The notes under the pieces: model-generated
Told to the model about the DNA's origin: nothing
The model's input: only the letters and a program-made list of their open reading frames with translations
The model's database searches: none
Source of the DNA: Anaerolineales bacterium
GTDB taxonomy: Bacteria; Chloroflexota; Anaerolineae; Anaerolineales; DRMV01
Length of the DNA stretch: 6,994 bases
Direction: 5' to 3'
NCBI GenBank assembly: GCA_026985785.1
Contig: JALSPT010000242.1
Location: 1-6,994 of the forward strand
Shown here: in pieces, positions 1 through 6,527 of the stretch
How the letters are laid out: every line of letters starts with the position of its first letter
Numbering within the stretch: the first letter of the stretch is position 1
Translations under genes and position numbers: made by a program

Positions 1-3000
1 CCGAGCACCTCTATACGGCGGTTGCTGCTTTCAATCAAGCCGAAACCTATCAAGACATCATGCGGGTGCTCCACGATCATTTGGGAGAAGACGTCCATAC
101 GGTGATCTTGAGTATGTTCGACCGGCCATGGACGGAGAATGTGGTGCCTGAGTCGGTTTACCCGCTGGCGTATTGGACGGATTTCGATTTCCCACCGGGC
201 CTTTTAGAGCGATTGGCTTCGCGAGAATACCCTTTGAGTGATTTCCCAACGGTGCACAACATCCGAAACGGCCTTTTCGTGGCCGACACTTCCCAGCGGA
301 CGGATTGGAATGAAGCCACGCGACAGTTGTATGTCGATCTGTTACACGCCAAGGCGTTGGCTTTTGTACCGTTGTATATCGGTGGCCGGTGGATTGGCTT
401 CCTGAACGTGCTGTATCGGGAGGCGACGGCCTTTACAGATGCCGAGCGCCAGTTCGTTCGTACTCTGGCGGGCCAAGCCGGCGTTGCGGTGGAAAACCTG
501 CGCTCGGTTGAGGCCATTCAGAAGCACTCGCAAGAATTGGAAACCCTGTACGAAGCCACGGCGGCGTTCAATGCGGCTTCTTCGTATGACGAAATTATGA
601 CTTCGTTTGCCAGGGCTGCGGGTGTCCAAGTCAATACCAGTGTGCTGACTTTGTTCGAGGAACCAGGCCGCATTGGCGAGGCTGCCCCTGAGTGGATGTA
701 TCCGGCAGGCTACTGGACTTCCATGAGCATTCCAGAAGAAACGCTTCAGCAATTGCTCTCGCAGCGGTATGCCACGCGTGATTATCCTGTGGCTGCTCAG
801 CTACAGACACCGCTTTACATTCCAGATGCTGCCGATCCCCAAGCGCCATGGGACGAGAACACGCGCTTGATCTATCATGAAGTGTTGGGAGCGCAAGCGG
901 CAGCGTTCATGCCCTTGGTGGCGGGGGATCGCTGGCTGGGCTTTGTGGTGTTGTTGTTCGATGCAGTGCAATCTTTCCCGCCCGAAGAGCGCCAGCGCTT
1001 GGCATCGTTGAACGCTCAGGCGGCGGTCGCGGTGGCCAACCTGATGGCGGTGGAGGATATTCGCCGCCGGACGGAAGAAATGGAAGCCCTCTACCGGATG
1101 GCGGCGGCGTTCAACGCGGCTTCTTCCTATGAGGAAGTGTTGGAAATTTTGCGCACTTACACCCATTTGGGGAAAAATGCGGTCAATATTTCCCTCAATC
1201 TGTTCGACCGGCCATGGGAGGGGGAGGACATACCAGAGTGGTCCATTGTGCTGGCGCGATGGTCACGCCTGCCCTCGGATGCTGTCTCGCCGCGATATCC
1301 TTTGCGTGAGTTCCCGGTCGTTAAGTATTTCAGGCCAGATGCTCCTTTTGTCGTCTCCGATATTGCGACAGATCCCCGCATGGATGAACGCACACGTACC
1401 CTGTATATCGAGCGGTTTCGAGGTGTGAGTACGATTTTCTTCCCGTTGGTGGTCGGTGGACGATGGATTGGATACATCAATGCCATCTACGACCGCCGCC
1501 GCGAATTCCCGCCAGATGAGGTGCGGGTGCTGGAAGGCGCCACTGCCCAGGCAGCAGTGGCCGTAGCTAACTTGCGGGCCATTGACGACATTCGTCAGCA
1601 AACGGAAAGCAAGGAAAAACTTTATCAAGCCACGGCGGCTTTCAATGCCGCTACTTCCTATGAGGATGTTTTACAAGCGTTGGCGGCAGCCATTTCACCC
1701 GACGTGCATACGGTGGCAGTAGGCTTGTTCGAACACCCCTACGATGGTGAGAGCGAGCCGCCTGCTTGGGTCCAGCCGTTGGCTTATTGGACAAACCTCG
1801 ATATTCCGCAGACCGTCCTTGATCAGATTGCACAACAACGTTTTCCACTCCCTCCGACGTCGTTGATTTTTCAAATTGGTAAGGCGGTTTTTGTAGAAGA
1901 TATTGCTCAGGAAGACCGTTGGCCAGAGCAGATGCGATCGCTTTACGTGGAAATGCTACAAACCAAGGCCACGGTGTTGCTTCCCTGGTACGGGGGTGCT
2001 CAGTGGATTGGATTGATTAACGTCTTTTACCATTCACCGCAAGAGTTTGGGGAAGACGAACGCCAACGTTTACAGATCCTGATCACACAAGCCAGCATTG
2101 CGCTGGAGAACCTGCGCTCGGTGGAAACAATCCGCCAGCGGACACAAGAAGTCGAAAACCTTTACCGCGTGGCGGCGGCGTTTAGTGCGGCCTCTTCCTA
2201 TGAGGAGGTGTTGGACGTCTTGCGTCATGACACCCCTTTGGGCAAAGGGGCGGTAGATGTGGTATTCAGTGCTTTCAACCGCCCCTGGCGGGTGTTGGAT
2301 GACCCGCCTGAGTGGGCAGTGGTACTGGCCCGATGGACGAGCGTGCCGGAACAGGCGGTTTTCCCTGACCGCTACTCGATCGACAACTTTCCGGTGGACT
2401 TCAGGAAAGTAGGGGATATAAGCGAGCCGGTGGTGATTGCGGATGTCACTGCCGACCCGCGCTTGACCGAGAGCGGACGGGCGTTTTACGAGGCGCTAAA
2501 GATAACCAGCGTGGCCTTTTTCCCCCTTGTTGCCGGCGGCGAAGTGGTGGGAACGATTACGGCCCTCTATGCGGAACGGCGGGAGTTTACCGAAACCGAG
2601 ATGCGGGTGCTCGATGGCGTGGTCGCCCAGGCCGCCGTCACGGTGCAGAACCTGCATCGTTATGAAGTGACCCAGCAATATGCCCACAACCTGGAAACGG
2701 CGGCTATCACAGCCAGCGAGATTGCTGCGGCCAGCCAGGAACTCCGCACGCTTCTCCCTAAGGCCGTCGAACTCATCCGTGAGCGTTTTGGCTTTTATCA
2801 CGCCTCGGTATTTTTGCTGGACGAAGACGGTACATATCTGGTGGTGAAAGCCTCGACCGGCGAAGCAGGCGAGGAAATGCTGGCGCGCGGCCATCGTTTG
2901 AGAGTAGGCTCCCGGTCGACGGTGGGGCAGGCAGCCGCTGAGAGACGGCCTGTGATCGTCAACGATACCCTGCGCAGCGCCATCCATCGCCCCAATCCAC

Positions 3001-4721
3001 TTTTGCCTGATACCCGTGCAGAGGCTGCCATCCCATTGATGGTAGGCGAACGGCTCATTGGGGTGCTGGACGTCCAGTCCACCGAGGTCGAGGCGTTTAC
3101 CCCTGAGGCCGAGCGTATGTTGCTGCTCCTGGCCTCGCAACTCGCCGTGGCCATCGAAAACGCTCAGGCCTATGAACTGGAACGGCAGGCGCTGGAGGAG
3201 ATGCGCCGTGCGGATGAATTGAAGACCCAGTTCCTGGCTAACATGAGCCACGAACTGCGTACGCCCCTCAATTCCATCATCGGTTTTTCGCGAGTCATTC
3301 TCAAAGGGATCGATGGCCCCGTTACCGACCTGCAGCAACAAGACCTGACAGCCATTTACAACGCCGGCCAGCACTTGCTGGGCTTGATTAACGACATCCT
3401 TGACCTTTCCAAGATCGAAGCCGGGAAGATGGAACTGGCATTCGAAGAAGTGGACGTTGCCGACTTGGTTAACAGTGTGATGTCCACGGCTGTTGGGCTG
3501 GTCAAGGACAAACCGGTAGAACTTCGTAAAGACATCCAGCCCGACCTACCTCTCATCCATGCCGACCCTATTCGTGTGCGCCAGATTTTGCTCAATTTGA
3601 TTTCCAACGCGGCCAAGTTTACGGAGGAAGGTTACATCAAAGTGGCGGCGCGACTGGAGAAAGGCCCTCACGGACTCGAGGAGGTGTTGATCAGTGTGGA
3701 GGATACCGGCCCTGGCATTGCTCCGGAGGATCAGCATAAATTGTTCAAGCCTTTCTCCCAGGTGGATGCTTCTCTCACGCGCAAGACCGGCGGTACGGGG
3801 CTGGGTTTGTCGATCACCCGCAATCTGGTGGAAATGCATGGCGGGCGTATTTGGCTGGAATCGGAGGTGGGGAGGGGAACGACTTTCTATTTCACGCTGC
3901 CCGTCATTCAGCCATCTCAGGGCGGCGCGAGTGAGGGCGAGCGGATCATTTTGGCGGTGGATGATGACACCGATGTGATTCACCTCTACCAGCGCTACCT
4001 CACCCCGCGTGGCTACCGGGTCGTGCCTTTGACCGAGCCGAACATGGCCGTAGCACGGGCTAAAGAACTCAAACCCATGGCGATTTTCCTGGATATTATG
4101 ATGCCTGGCCGAGATGGGTGGCAGGTGTTGCAGGATTTGAAGGAGCACCCCGAAACAAGGGATATTCCCATTGTGGTTGTCAGCATTTTGGAAGAGAAGG
4201 AAAAGGGCTTTAGCCTCGGCGCGACAGATTACCTGCGTAAACCGGTGGCAGAAGAGGATTTGATACGGGCTTTGGAGCGCTTGGACCCGAAGGGGCGGGT
4301 GAAGGACGTGCTGGTTGTAGAAGACGACCCTACTGATTTGTATCTTGTGAGCCGCTTGTTGGATGAGATTGGCACTTACACCGTGCGCACAGCGGAGAAT
4401 GGCGAAGAGGCTTTGGCAAAAATCCGAGAACGGCAACCGGATGCGGTTATTTTGGATATTTTGTTGCCCAAGATGGATGGGTTCGCGGTACTCGAAGAGG
4501 TGCGTTCGCGCCCTGAGTGGCAAGATTTGCCCGTCATTATCTTCACCGCGGCTGACCTTTCGCCAGCCGAACTGGCTAAACTGCGAACGGCTTCGCAGGG
4601 CTTGATCCAAAAAGGCGCCTTTGATACGGAATCGTTGTTGGCACATCTTCAACGATTGCTGAAAACGCTGGAACACGCATCGGATTCCGAAAACCAGCCT
4701 GCCTCTGCAGATGGCTCGTAG
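1..4721 (+). CDS. Multi-GAF hybrid sensor histidine kinase with two receiver domains (5' partial)
   Basis: This is a cytosolic signalling kinase expected to autophosphorylate a histidine in response to ligands bound by its GAF domains, then pass phosphate to aspartates. Domain order by nucleotide: five related GAF-like units (about 9-2690), one ordinary GAF (about 2730-3180), HisKA (about 3216-3425), HATPase_c (about 3558-3905), REC1 (3939-4289) and REC2 (4302-4670), then a short polar tail ending in TAG. Helical, probably coiled-coil connectors rich in E, Q and R join the GAF units. No signal peptide or membrane segment is visible. The frame is open to the left edge, and the 19 codons before the ATG at 60 encode the conserved beginning of a GAF unit (LYTAVAAFNQAETY), so that ATG is internal and the true start lies upstream. 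The visible 1,572 residues contain no cysteine. No Hpt or DNA-binding output domain is present. The class is certain; the signal is unknown. Confidence 0.95.
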   Translation, partial: EHLYTAVAAFNQAETYQDIMRVLHDHLGEDVHTVILSMFDRPWTENVVPESVYPLAYWTDFDFPPGLLERLASREYPLSDFPTVHNIRNGLFVADTSQRTDWNEATRQLYVDLLHAKALAFVPLYIGGRWIGFLNVLYREATAFTDAERQFVRTLAGQAGVAVENLRSVEAIQKHSQELETLYEATAAFNAASSYDEIMTSFARAAGVQVNTSVLTLFEEPGRIGEAAPEWMYPAGYWTSMSIPEETLQQLLSQRYATRDYPVAAQLQTPLYIPDAADPQAPWDENTRLIYHEVLGAQAAAFMPLVAGDRWLGFVVLLFDAVQSFPPEERQRLASLNAQAAVAVANLMAVEDIRRRTEEMEALYRMAAAFNAASSYEEVLEILRTYTHLGKNAVNISLNLFDRPWEGEDIPEWSIVLARWSRLPSDAVSPRYPLREFPVVKYFRPDAPFVVSDIATDPRMDERTRTLYIERFRGVSTIFFPLVVGGRWIGYINAIYDRRREFPPDEVRVLEGATAQAAVAVANLRAIDDIRQQTESKEKLYQATAAFNAATSYEDVLQALAAAISPDVHTVAVGLFEHPYDGESEPPAWVQPLAYWTNLDIPQTVLDQIAQQRFPLPPTSLIFQIGKAVFVEDIAQEDRWPEQMRSLYVEMLQTKATVLLPWYGGAQWIGLINVFYHSPQEFGEDERQRLQILITQASIALENLRSVETIRQRTQEVENLYRVAAAFSAASSYEEVLDVLRHDTPLGKGAVDVVFSAFNRPWRVLDDPPEWAVVLARWTSVPEQAVFPDRYSIDNFPVDFRKVGDISEPVVIADVTADPRLTESGRAFYEALKITSVAFFPLVAGGEVVGTITALYAERREFTETEMRVLDGVVAQAAVTVQNLHRYEVTQQYAHNLETAAITASEIAAASQELRTLLPKAVELIRERFGFYHASVFLLDEDGTYLVVKASTGEAGEEMLARGHRLRVGSRSTVGQAAAERRPVIVNDTLRSAIHRPNPLLPDTRAEAAIPLMVGERLIGVLDVQSTEVEAFTPEAERMLLLLASQLAVAIENAQAYELERQALEEMRRADELKTQFLANMSHELRTPLNSIIGFSRVILKGIDGPVTDLQQQDLTAIYNAGQHLLGLINDILDLSKIEAGKMELAFEEVDVADLVNSVMSTAVGLVKDKPVELRKDIQPDLPLIHADPIRVRQILLNLISNAAKFTEEGYIKVAARLEKGPHGLEEVLISVEDTGPGIAPEDQHKLFKPFSQVDASLTRKTGGTGLGLSITRNLVEMHGGRIWLESEVGRGTTFYFTLPVIQPSQGGASEGERIILAVDDDTDVIHLYQRYLTPRGYRVVPLTEPNMAVARAKELKPMAIFLDIMMPGRDGWQVLQDLKEHPETRDIPIVVVSILEEKEKGFSLGATDYLRKPVAEEDLIRALERLDPKGRVKDVLVVEDDPTDLYLVSRLLDEIGTYTVRTAENGEEALAKIRERQPDAVILDILLPKMDGFAVLEEVRSRPEWQDLPVIIFTAADLSPAELAKLRTASQGLIQKGAFDTESLLAHLQRLLKTLEHASDSENQPASADGS
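9..2690 (+). repeat. Five tandem GAF-like sensor units, about 180 residues each
   Basis: Aligned on the recurring start motif LYxxxAAFxxAxSYEE, the units begin at 9, 546, 1089, 1620 and 2160, and the connector into the next domain begins at 2691. This gives periods of 179, 181, 177, 180 and 177 residues. Each unit has a D/N/E-R-P-W-like turn, a YW or RW motif, a FP or YP motif, a late strand pair of the form PLxxGxRWIGxxxxxY, and a closing helix of the form QAxVAVxNLRxVExIR. Units 1, 2 and 4 share one version (PLAYWT-type centre). Units 3 and 5 share another (LGKxAV, then PEWxVVLARW). GAF domains commonly bind small ligands or mediate dimerisation. With no cysteine there is no thioether bilin attachment. 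These are diverged protein repeats rather than simple DNA repeats. More units may lie upstream. Confidence 0.85.
3216..3905 (+). other. Histidine kinase transmitter (HisKA + HATPase_c) of the hybrid kinase
   Basis: The H-box reads FLANMSHELRTPLNSIIGF, with the phospho-accepting histidine codon at 3249-3251. It is followed by the X-region DLSKIEAGKMEL near 3400-3435. The N-box (LLNLISNAAKF) has its ATP/Mg-binding asparagine at 3606-3608. The G1 box DTGPGIAPED starts at 3702, an F-box-like stretch (LFKPFSQVD) follows, and the G2 box GGTGLGLSI starts at 3789. All catalytic motifs are intact, so the kinase should be active. The transmitter is the dimerising type with HATPase directly after HisKA. 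The preceding GAF connector (NAQAYELERQALEEMRRADEL) is probably a signalling helix. Confidence 0.93.
3939..4289 (+). other. Receiver domain REC1 of the hybrid kinase
   Basis: The acidic pocket AVDDD lies at 3954-3968. The phospho-accepting aspartate is in FLDIMMPGRDGW, codon 4092-4094. The switch serine is in VVVSIL, and the conserved lysine is in DYLRKPV, codon 4239-4241. All residues needed for phosphotransfer from the upstream H-box histidine are present. It is separated from REC2 by only a short linker (DPKGRV). Confidence 0.92.
4302..4670 (+). other. Receiver domain REC2 of the hybrid kinase (Lys-Gly-x-Phe type)
   Basis: The acidic pocket VVEDD has its aspartates at 4323 and 4326. The phospho-accepting aspartate is in AVILDILLPKMDGF, codon 4455-4457. 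The switch threonine is in IIFTAADL, and the conserved lysine is at 4611-4613. Instead of the usual K-P after the last strand it has QKGAF, preceded by a loop of the form LSPAELAKL. The REC domain fused to the next gene's enzyme has the same variation (PKGEF after LTPEERRRL). It is the last folded domain; a low-complexity polar tail follows. Confidence 0.9.
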
Positions 4722-4740
4722 TTTGGCATAGCCGACAGTT

Positions 4741-4785
4741 AGCGAACCCACGAGGTGCCACTTCGGCCAAGACCTTTTTTCGCTG
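4741..4785 (+). other. Possible imperfect stem-loop in the intergenic leader
   Basis: AGCGAA (4741-4746) is a perfect inverted repeat of TTCGCT (4779-4784), and a T-G wobble at 4740/4785 could extend it. Inside, AGGT (4753-4756) can pair with ACCT (4772-4775), and CTT (4761-4763) with AAG (4769-4771), leaving a CGGCC loop and a four-base bulge. A run of six T lies at 4775-4780, but the outer stem uses its end, so this is not a clean rho-independent terminator. It could be a weak terminator, a leader structure for the second gene, or chance. TTGGC at 4723-4727 can pair instead with GCCAA at 4766-4770, which would compete with the inner stem. Confidence 0.25.
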
Positions 4786-4808
4786 CCGGAGTGGCGCGTT
4801 GTGCCCTT

Positions 4809-4813
4809 GGAGG
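4809..4813 (+). promoter_or_regulatory. Ribosome binding site deciding the start at 4824
   Basis: GGAGG lies 10 bases before the ATG at 4824, slightly long but workable. A second AGGAG (4819-4823) touches the ATG and is too close to serve it. The alternative in-frame GTG at 4755 has no comparable site, and the 23 residues it would add do not look like the family N-terminus, so ATG 4824 is preferred. Confidence 0.6.
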
Positions 4814-4823
4814 ATGGCAGGAG

Positions 4824-6497
4824 ATGCCAGAAGATTTTGTTGCTCAATGTCTGGATTGTGGGCACGTCCAGGCTTTTGACCCCTTGAAAACGCGCTGTCG
4901 GGTGTGCGGCAGCGTCTGGTTGACCGCACGCTACGATTACGAATCCTTGAGTACCATCTTGCCCACCCTGTTGCGGCAACGTCCATTCACTTTGTGGCGC
5001 TATCACGAGCTTTTGCCGGTGAGCGAACCTCAGCCTGCCATTTCCATGGGGGAAGGGGGCACGCCTCTGTTGCACCTGCGCCGTTTGGGAATGATGCTCA
5101 AATTGGAGCATTTGTATTTCAAGGACGAGCGCCAAAACCCGACGTCGTCGTTCAAAGATCGCCAGGCCGCGGTCACGATAGCCGTGCTCCAGGAGGCGGG
5201 CCTGACCGAGATGGTGGTGGCTTCGACGGGTAATGTAGCCATCGCGTACGCCGCGTATGCCGCGCGAGCGGGCATCAAATTGTGGGCTTTTGTTACCAGC
5301 CTGGTGCCGGCAGAGAAAATGCGTGAAATTGCCCTTTACGGGGCGCAGGTGATTAAAGTGAGCGGCACTTACGACGAGACCAAGCAGGTGGCTGCTGAGT
5401 TTGCCCGTCAGCGAGGGTTGTATTTGGATCAGGGGGCGAAGTCGCTCCCTACGGTGGAGTCGATGAAGACACTGGCGTTTGAAATTAGTGAACAACTAAC
5501 CGAGCGTTTGGGGGCGCCGGGCACCGGTTTCCCCTGGCGCACGCCGACCTGGTTCGTGCAAGCGGTGAGTGGCGCGTTGGGGCCGTTGGGCGTGTACAAA
5601 GCATACGACGAACTGCACCAGATGGGGTTTGTCGAGCGCCCACCCCAGATGGCTTTGATCCAAAGCGAGGGATGTGCTCCGATGGTGCACGCCTGGCGGC
5701 AGGGGGCGCGCGAGGCGGAACCTGTGCGCAAGCCGCGCACCCGCATTGCTACCTTGGCAACCGGTACGCCGGGGCGGGTGTACACCTTGCTGTATGACCG
5801 GATGTCGGCTTATGGCGGCACCTTTACCGCCGCCAGCGACGAGGAAGCCGCGCGAGCGATGCATATTTTGGCGAAGATGGAAGGCATTTCGGTGGAACCT
5901 GCCACGGCAGTGGCCGTGGCGGGCGTCATCAAATTAGCACGAGAAGGGGTGATGAAGCCGGATGATGTGATTGTCATCAATGGAACCGGACACACGTTGC
6001 CTATTGAATCCCACTTGTTGGGTAACCGATGGCTGAAAAGCGTCTCTTTGCCCCAAAGTGCTCGCAACGCAGAGGCGCCGCTTTCCGAAGGTTTGAGCGC
6101 CGCCTTGCACACGCTGCAAACCCGCTCGGTGCCCCATATCGCTATTGTGGATGATCATGAACCGGCTCGTATTCTGTTGCGTCGCGTGTTGCAATCCTTA
6201 GGGGAATTTACCATTTCGGAGGCCAGCAATGGACGCGAGGCCATTGCTTTAGCGCGTCGGGAGCACCCGGATTTAATCCTGTTGGATCTCATGATGCCAG
6301 AAACGGATGGCTTCGAGGTGATCGAAACCTTGCGGGCGGATCCTGCCACCGCGCATATTCCCATCATTGCCGTCACGGCCAAGGCGCTTACCCCTGAGGA
6401 ACGGCGCCGTTTGAGCGGGCGGATCGAAAAATTGATGCCGAAAGGCGAGTTTTTGACGGATGAATTGCTGGACGAAATCCGTGCCTTGTTAGGATAA
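4824..6497 (+). CDS. Threonine synthase-like PLP enzyme fused to a C-terminal receiver domain
   Basis: The 557-residue protein is a fold-type II PLP enzyme with a response-regulator receiver. Residues 9-28 form a zinc ribbon (CLDC and CRVC), as in many bacterial and archaeal threonine synthases. The enzyme core shows GEGGTP (76-81), KDERQNPTSSFKDR with the predicted PLP lysine at 111, STGN (134-137) for PLP phosphate or substrate carboxylate, VSGALGPLG (248-256) and NGTGHT (386-391). Threonine synthase converts O-phosphohomoserine to threonine. The last two motifs depart from the usual GNGGN and GxGLKD forms, so the substrate may differ (a cysteate synthase-like or other beta/gamma-replacement activity is possible). 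A linker of about 40 residues (roughly 400-440) leads to a full REC: D443/D444, phospho-acceptor D488 in LLDLMMPETDG, T518 and K540. The frame is unbroken through the junction. The gene lies 102 bases after the hybrid kinase, a plausible phosphodonor. Family call firm; exact reaction and regulation inferred. Confidence 0.88.
   Translation: MPEDFVAQCLDCGHVQAFDPLKTRCRVCGSVWLTARYDYESLSTILPTLLRQRPFTLWRYHELLPVSEPQPAISMGEGGTPLLHLRRLGMMLKLEHLYFKDERQNPTSSFKDRQAAVTIAVLQEAGLTEMVVASTGNVAIAYAAYAARAGIKLWAFVTSLVPAEKMREIALYGAQVIKVSGTYDETKQVAAEFARQRGLYLDQGAKSLPTVESMKTLAFEISEQLTERLGAPGTGFPWRTPTWFVQAVSGALGPLGVYKAYDELHQMGFVERPPQMALIQSEGCAPMVHAWRQGAREAEPVRKPRTRIATLATGTPGRVYTLLYDRMSAYGGTFTAASDEEAARAMHILAKMEGISVEPATAVAVAGVIKLAREGVMKPDDVIVINGTGHTLPIESHLLGNRWLKSVSLPQSARNAEAPLSEGLSAALHTLQTRSVPHIAIVDDHEPARILLRRVLQSLGEFTISEASNGREAIALARREHPDLILLDLMMPETDGFEVIETLRADPATAHIPIIAVTAKALTPEERRRLSGRIEKLMPKGEFLTDELLDEIRALLG
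6129..6494 (+). other. Receiver domain at the C-terminus of the ThrC-like enzyme
   Basis: The REC begins at about VPHIAIVDDHEPARILL and runs to the stop. The acidic pair is at 6150 and 6153, the phospho-accepting aspartate at 6285-6287, the switch threonine at 6375, and the lysine at 6441-6443. The end of the domain (TAKALTPEERRRL, then MPKGEF and a final helix DELLDEIRALL) matches the layout of REC2 in the upstream kinase. An in-frame GTG at 6129 could in principle start a free receiver, but nothing resembling a ribosome binding site precedes it. Confidence 0.92.
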
Positions 6498-6517
6498 AGG
6501 GCGGAACGCTGCATTGT

Positions 6518-6522
6518 AAAGG
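6518..6522 (+). promoter_or_regulatory. Ribosome binding site for the transporter gene
   Basis: AAAGG lies 5 bases before the ATG at 6528 and 8 bases before the adjacent in-frame ATG at 6531. Either can be the start; the spacing slightly favours the second. Confidence 0.45.
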
Positions 6523-6527
6523 CGCAG

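Noticed and set aside
9..2690. A phytochrome-like bilin-binding photoreceptor in the GAF array
   Set aside because: There is no cysteine in the region and no recognisable PHY domain or phytochrome signature; sequence supports only generic GAF-like units.
2496..3374. A 292-codon minus-strand open frame opposite the last GAF domains and the H-box
   Set aside because: No recognisable domain. It is fully opposite conserved kinase sequence, so it is a coding shadow.
4775..4780. A rho-independent terminator separating kinase and enzyme genes
   Set aside because: The hairpin before the T run is only 3 plus 4 base pairs with a bulge, and the end of the T run is itself part of a larger inverted repeat. 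Too weak to call.
4755..4823. GTG at 4755 as an alternative start adding 23 residues to the enzyme
   Set aside because: No good ribosome binding site precedes it, the added residues are not family-like, and it falls inside the possible stem-loop. ATG 4824 with GGAGG fits better.
3546..5495. A 649-codon open frame on the minus strand spanning the kinase end, the gap and the enzyme start
   Set aside because: It lies opposite two well-supported genes with clear domains, crosses their boundary, and its translation is rich in H, R and Q with no recognisable domain. It is a shadow of codon bias on the plus strand.
6003..6150. The enzyme-REC junction as two adjacent genes merged by a frameshift error
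   Set aside because: The frame is continuous, the junction is a plausible flexible linker, and no ribosome binding site or convincing start precedes the REC.
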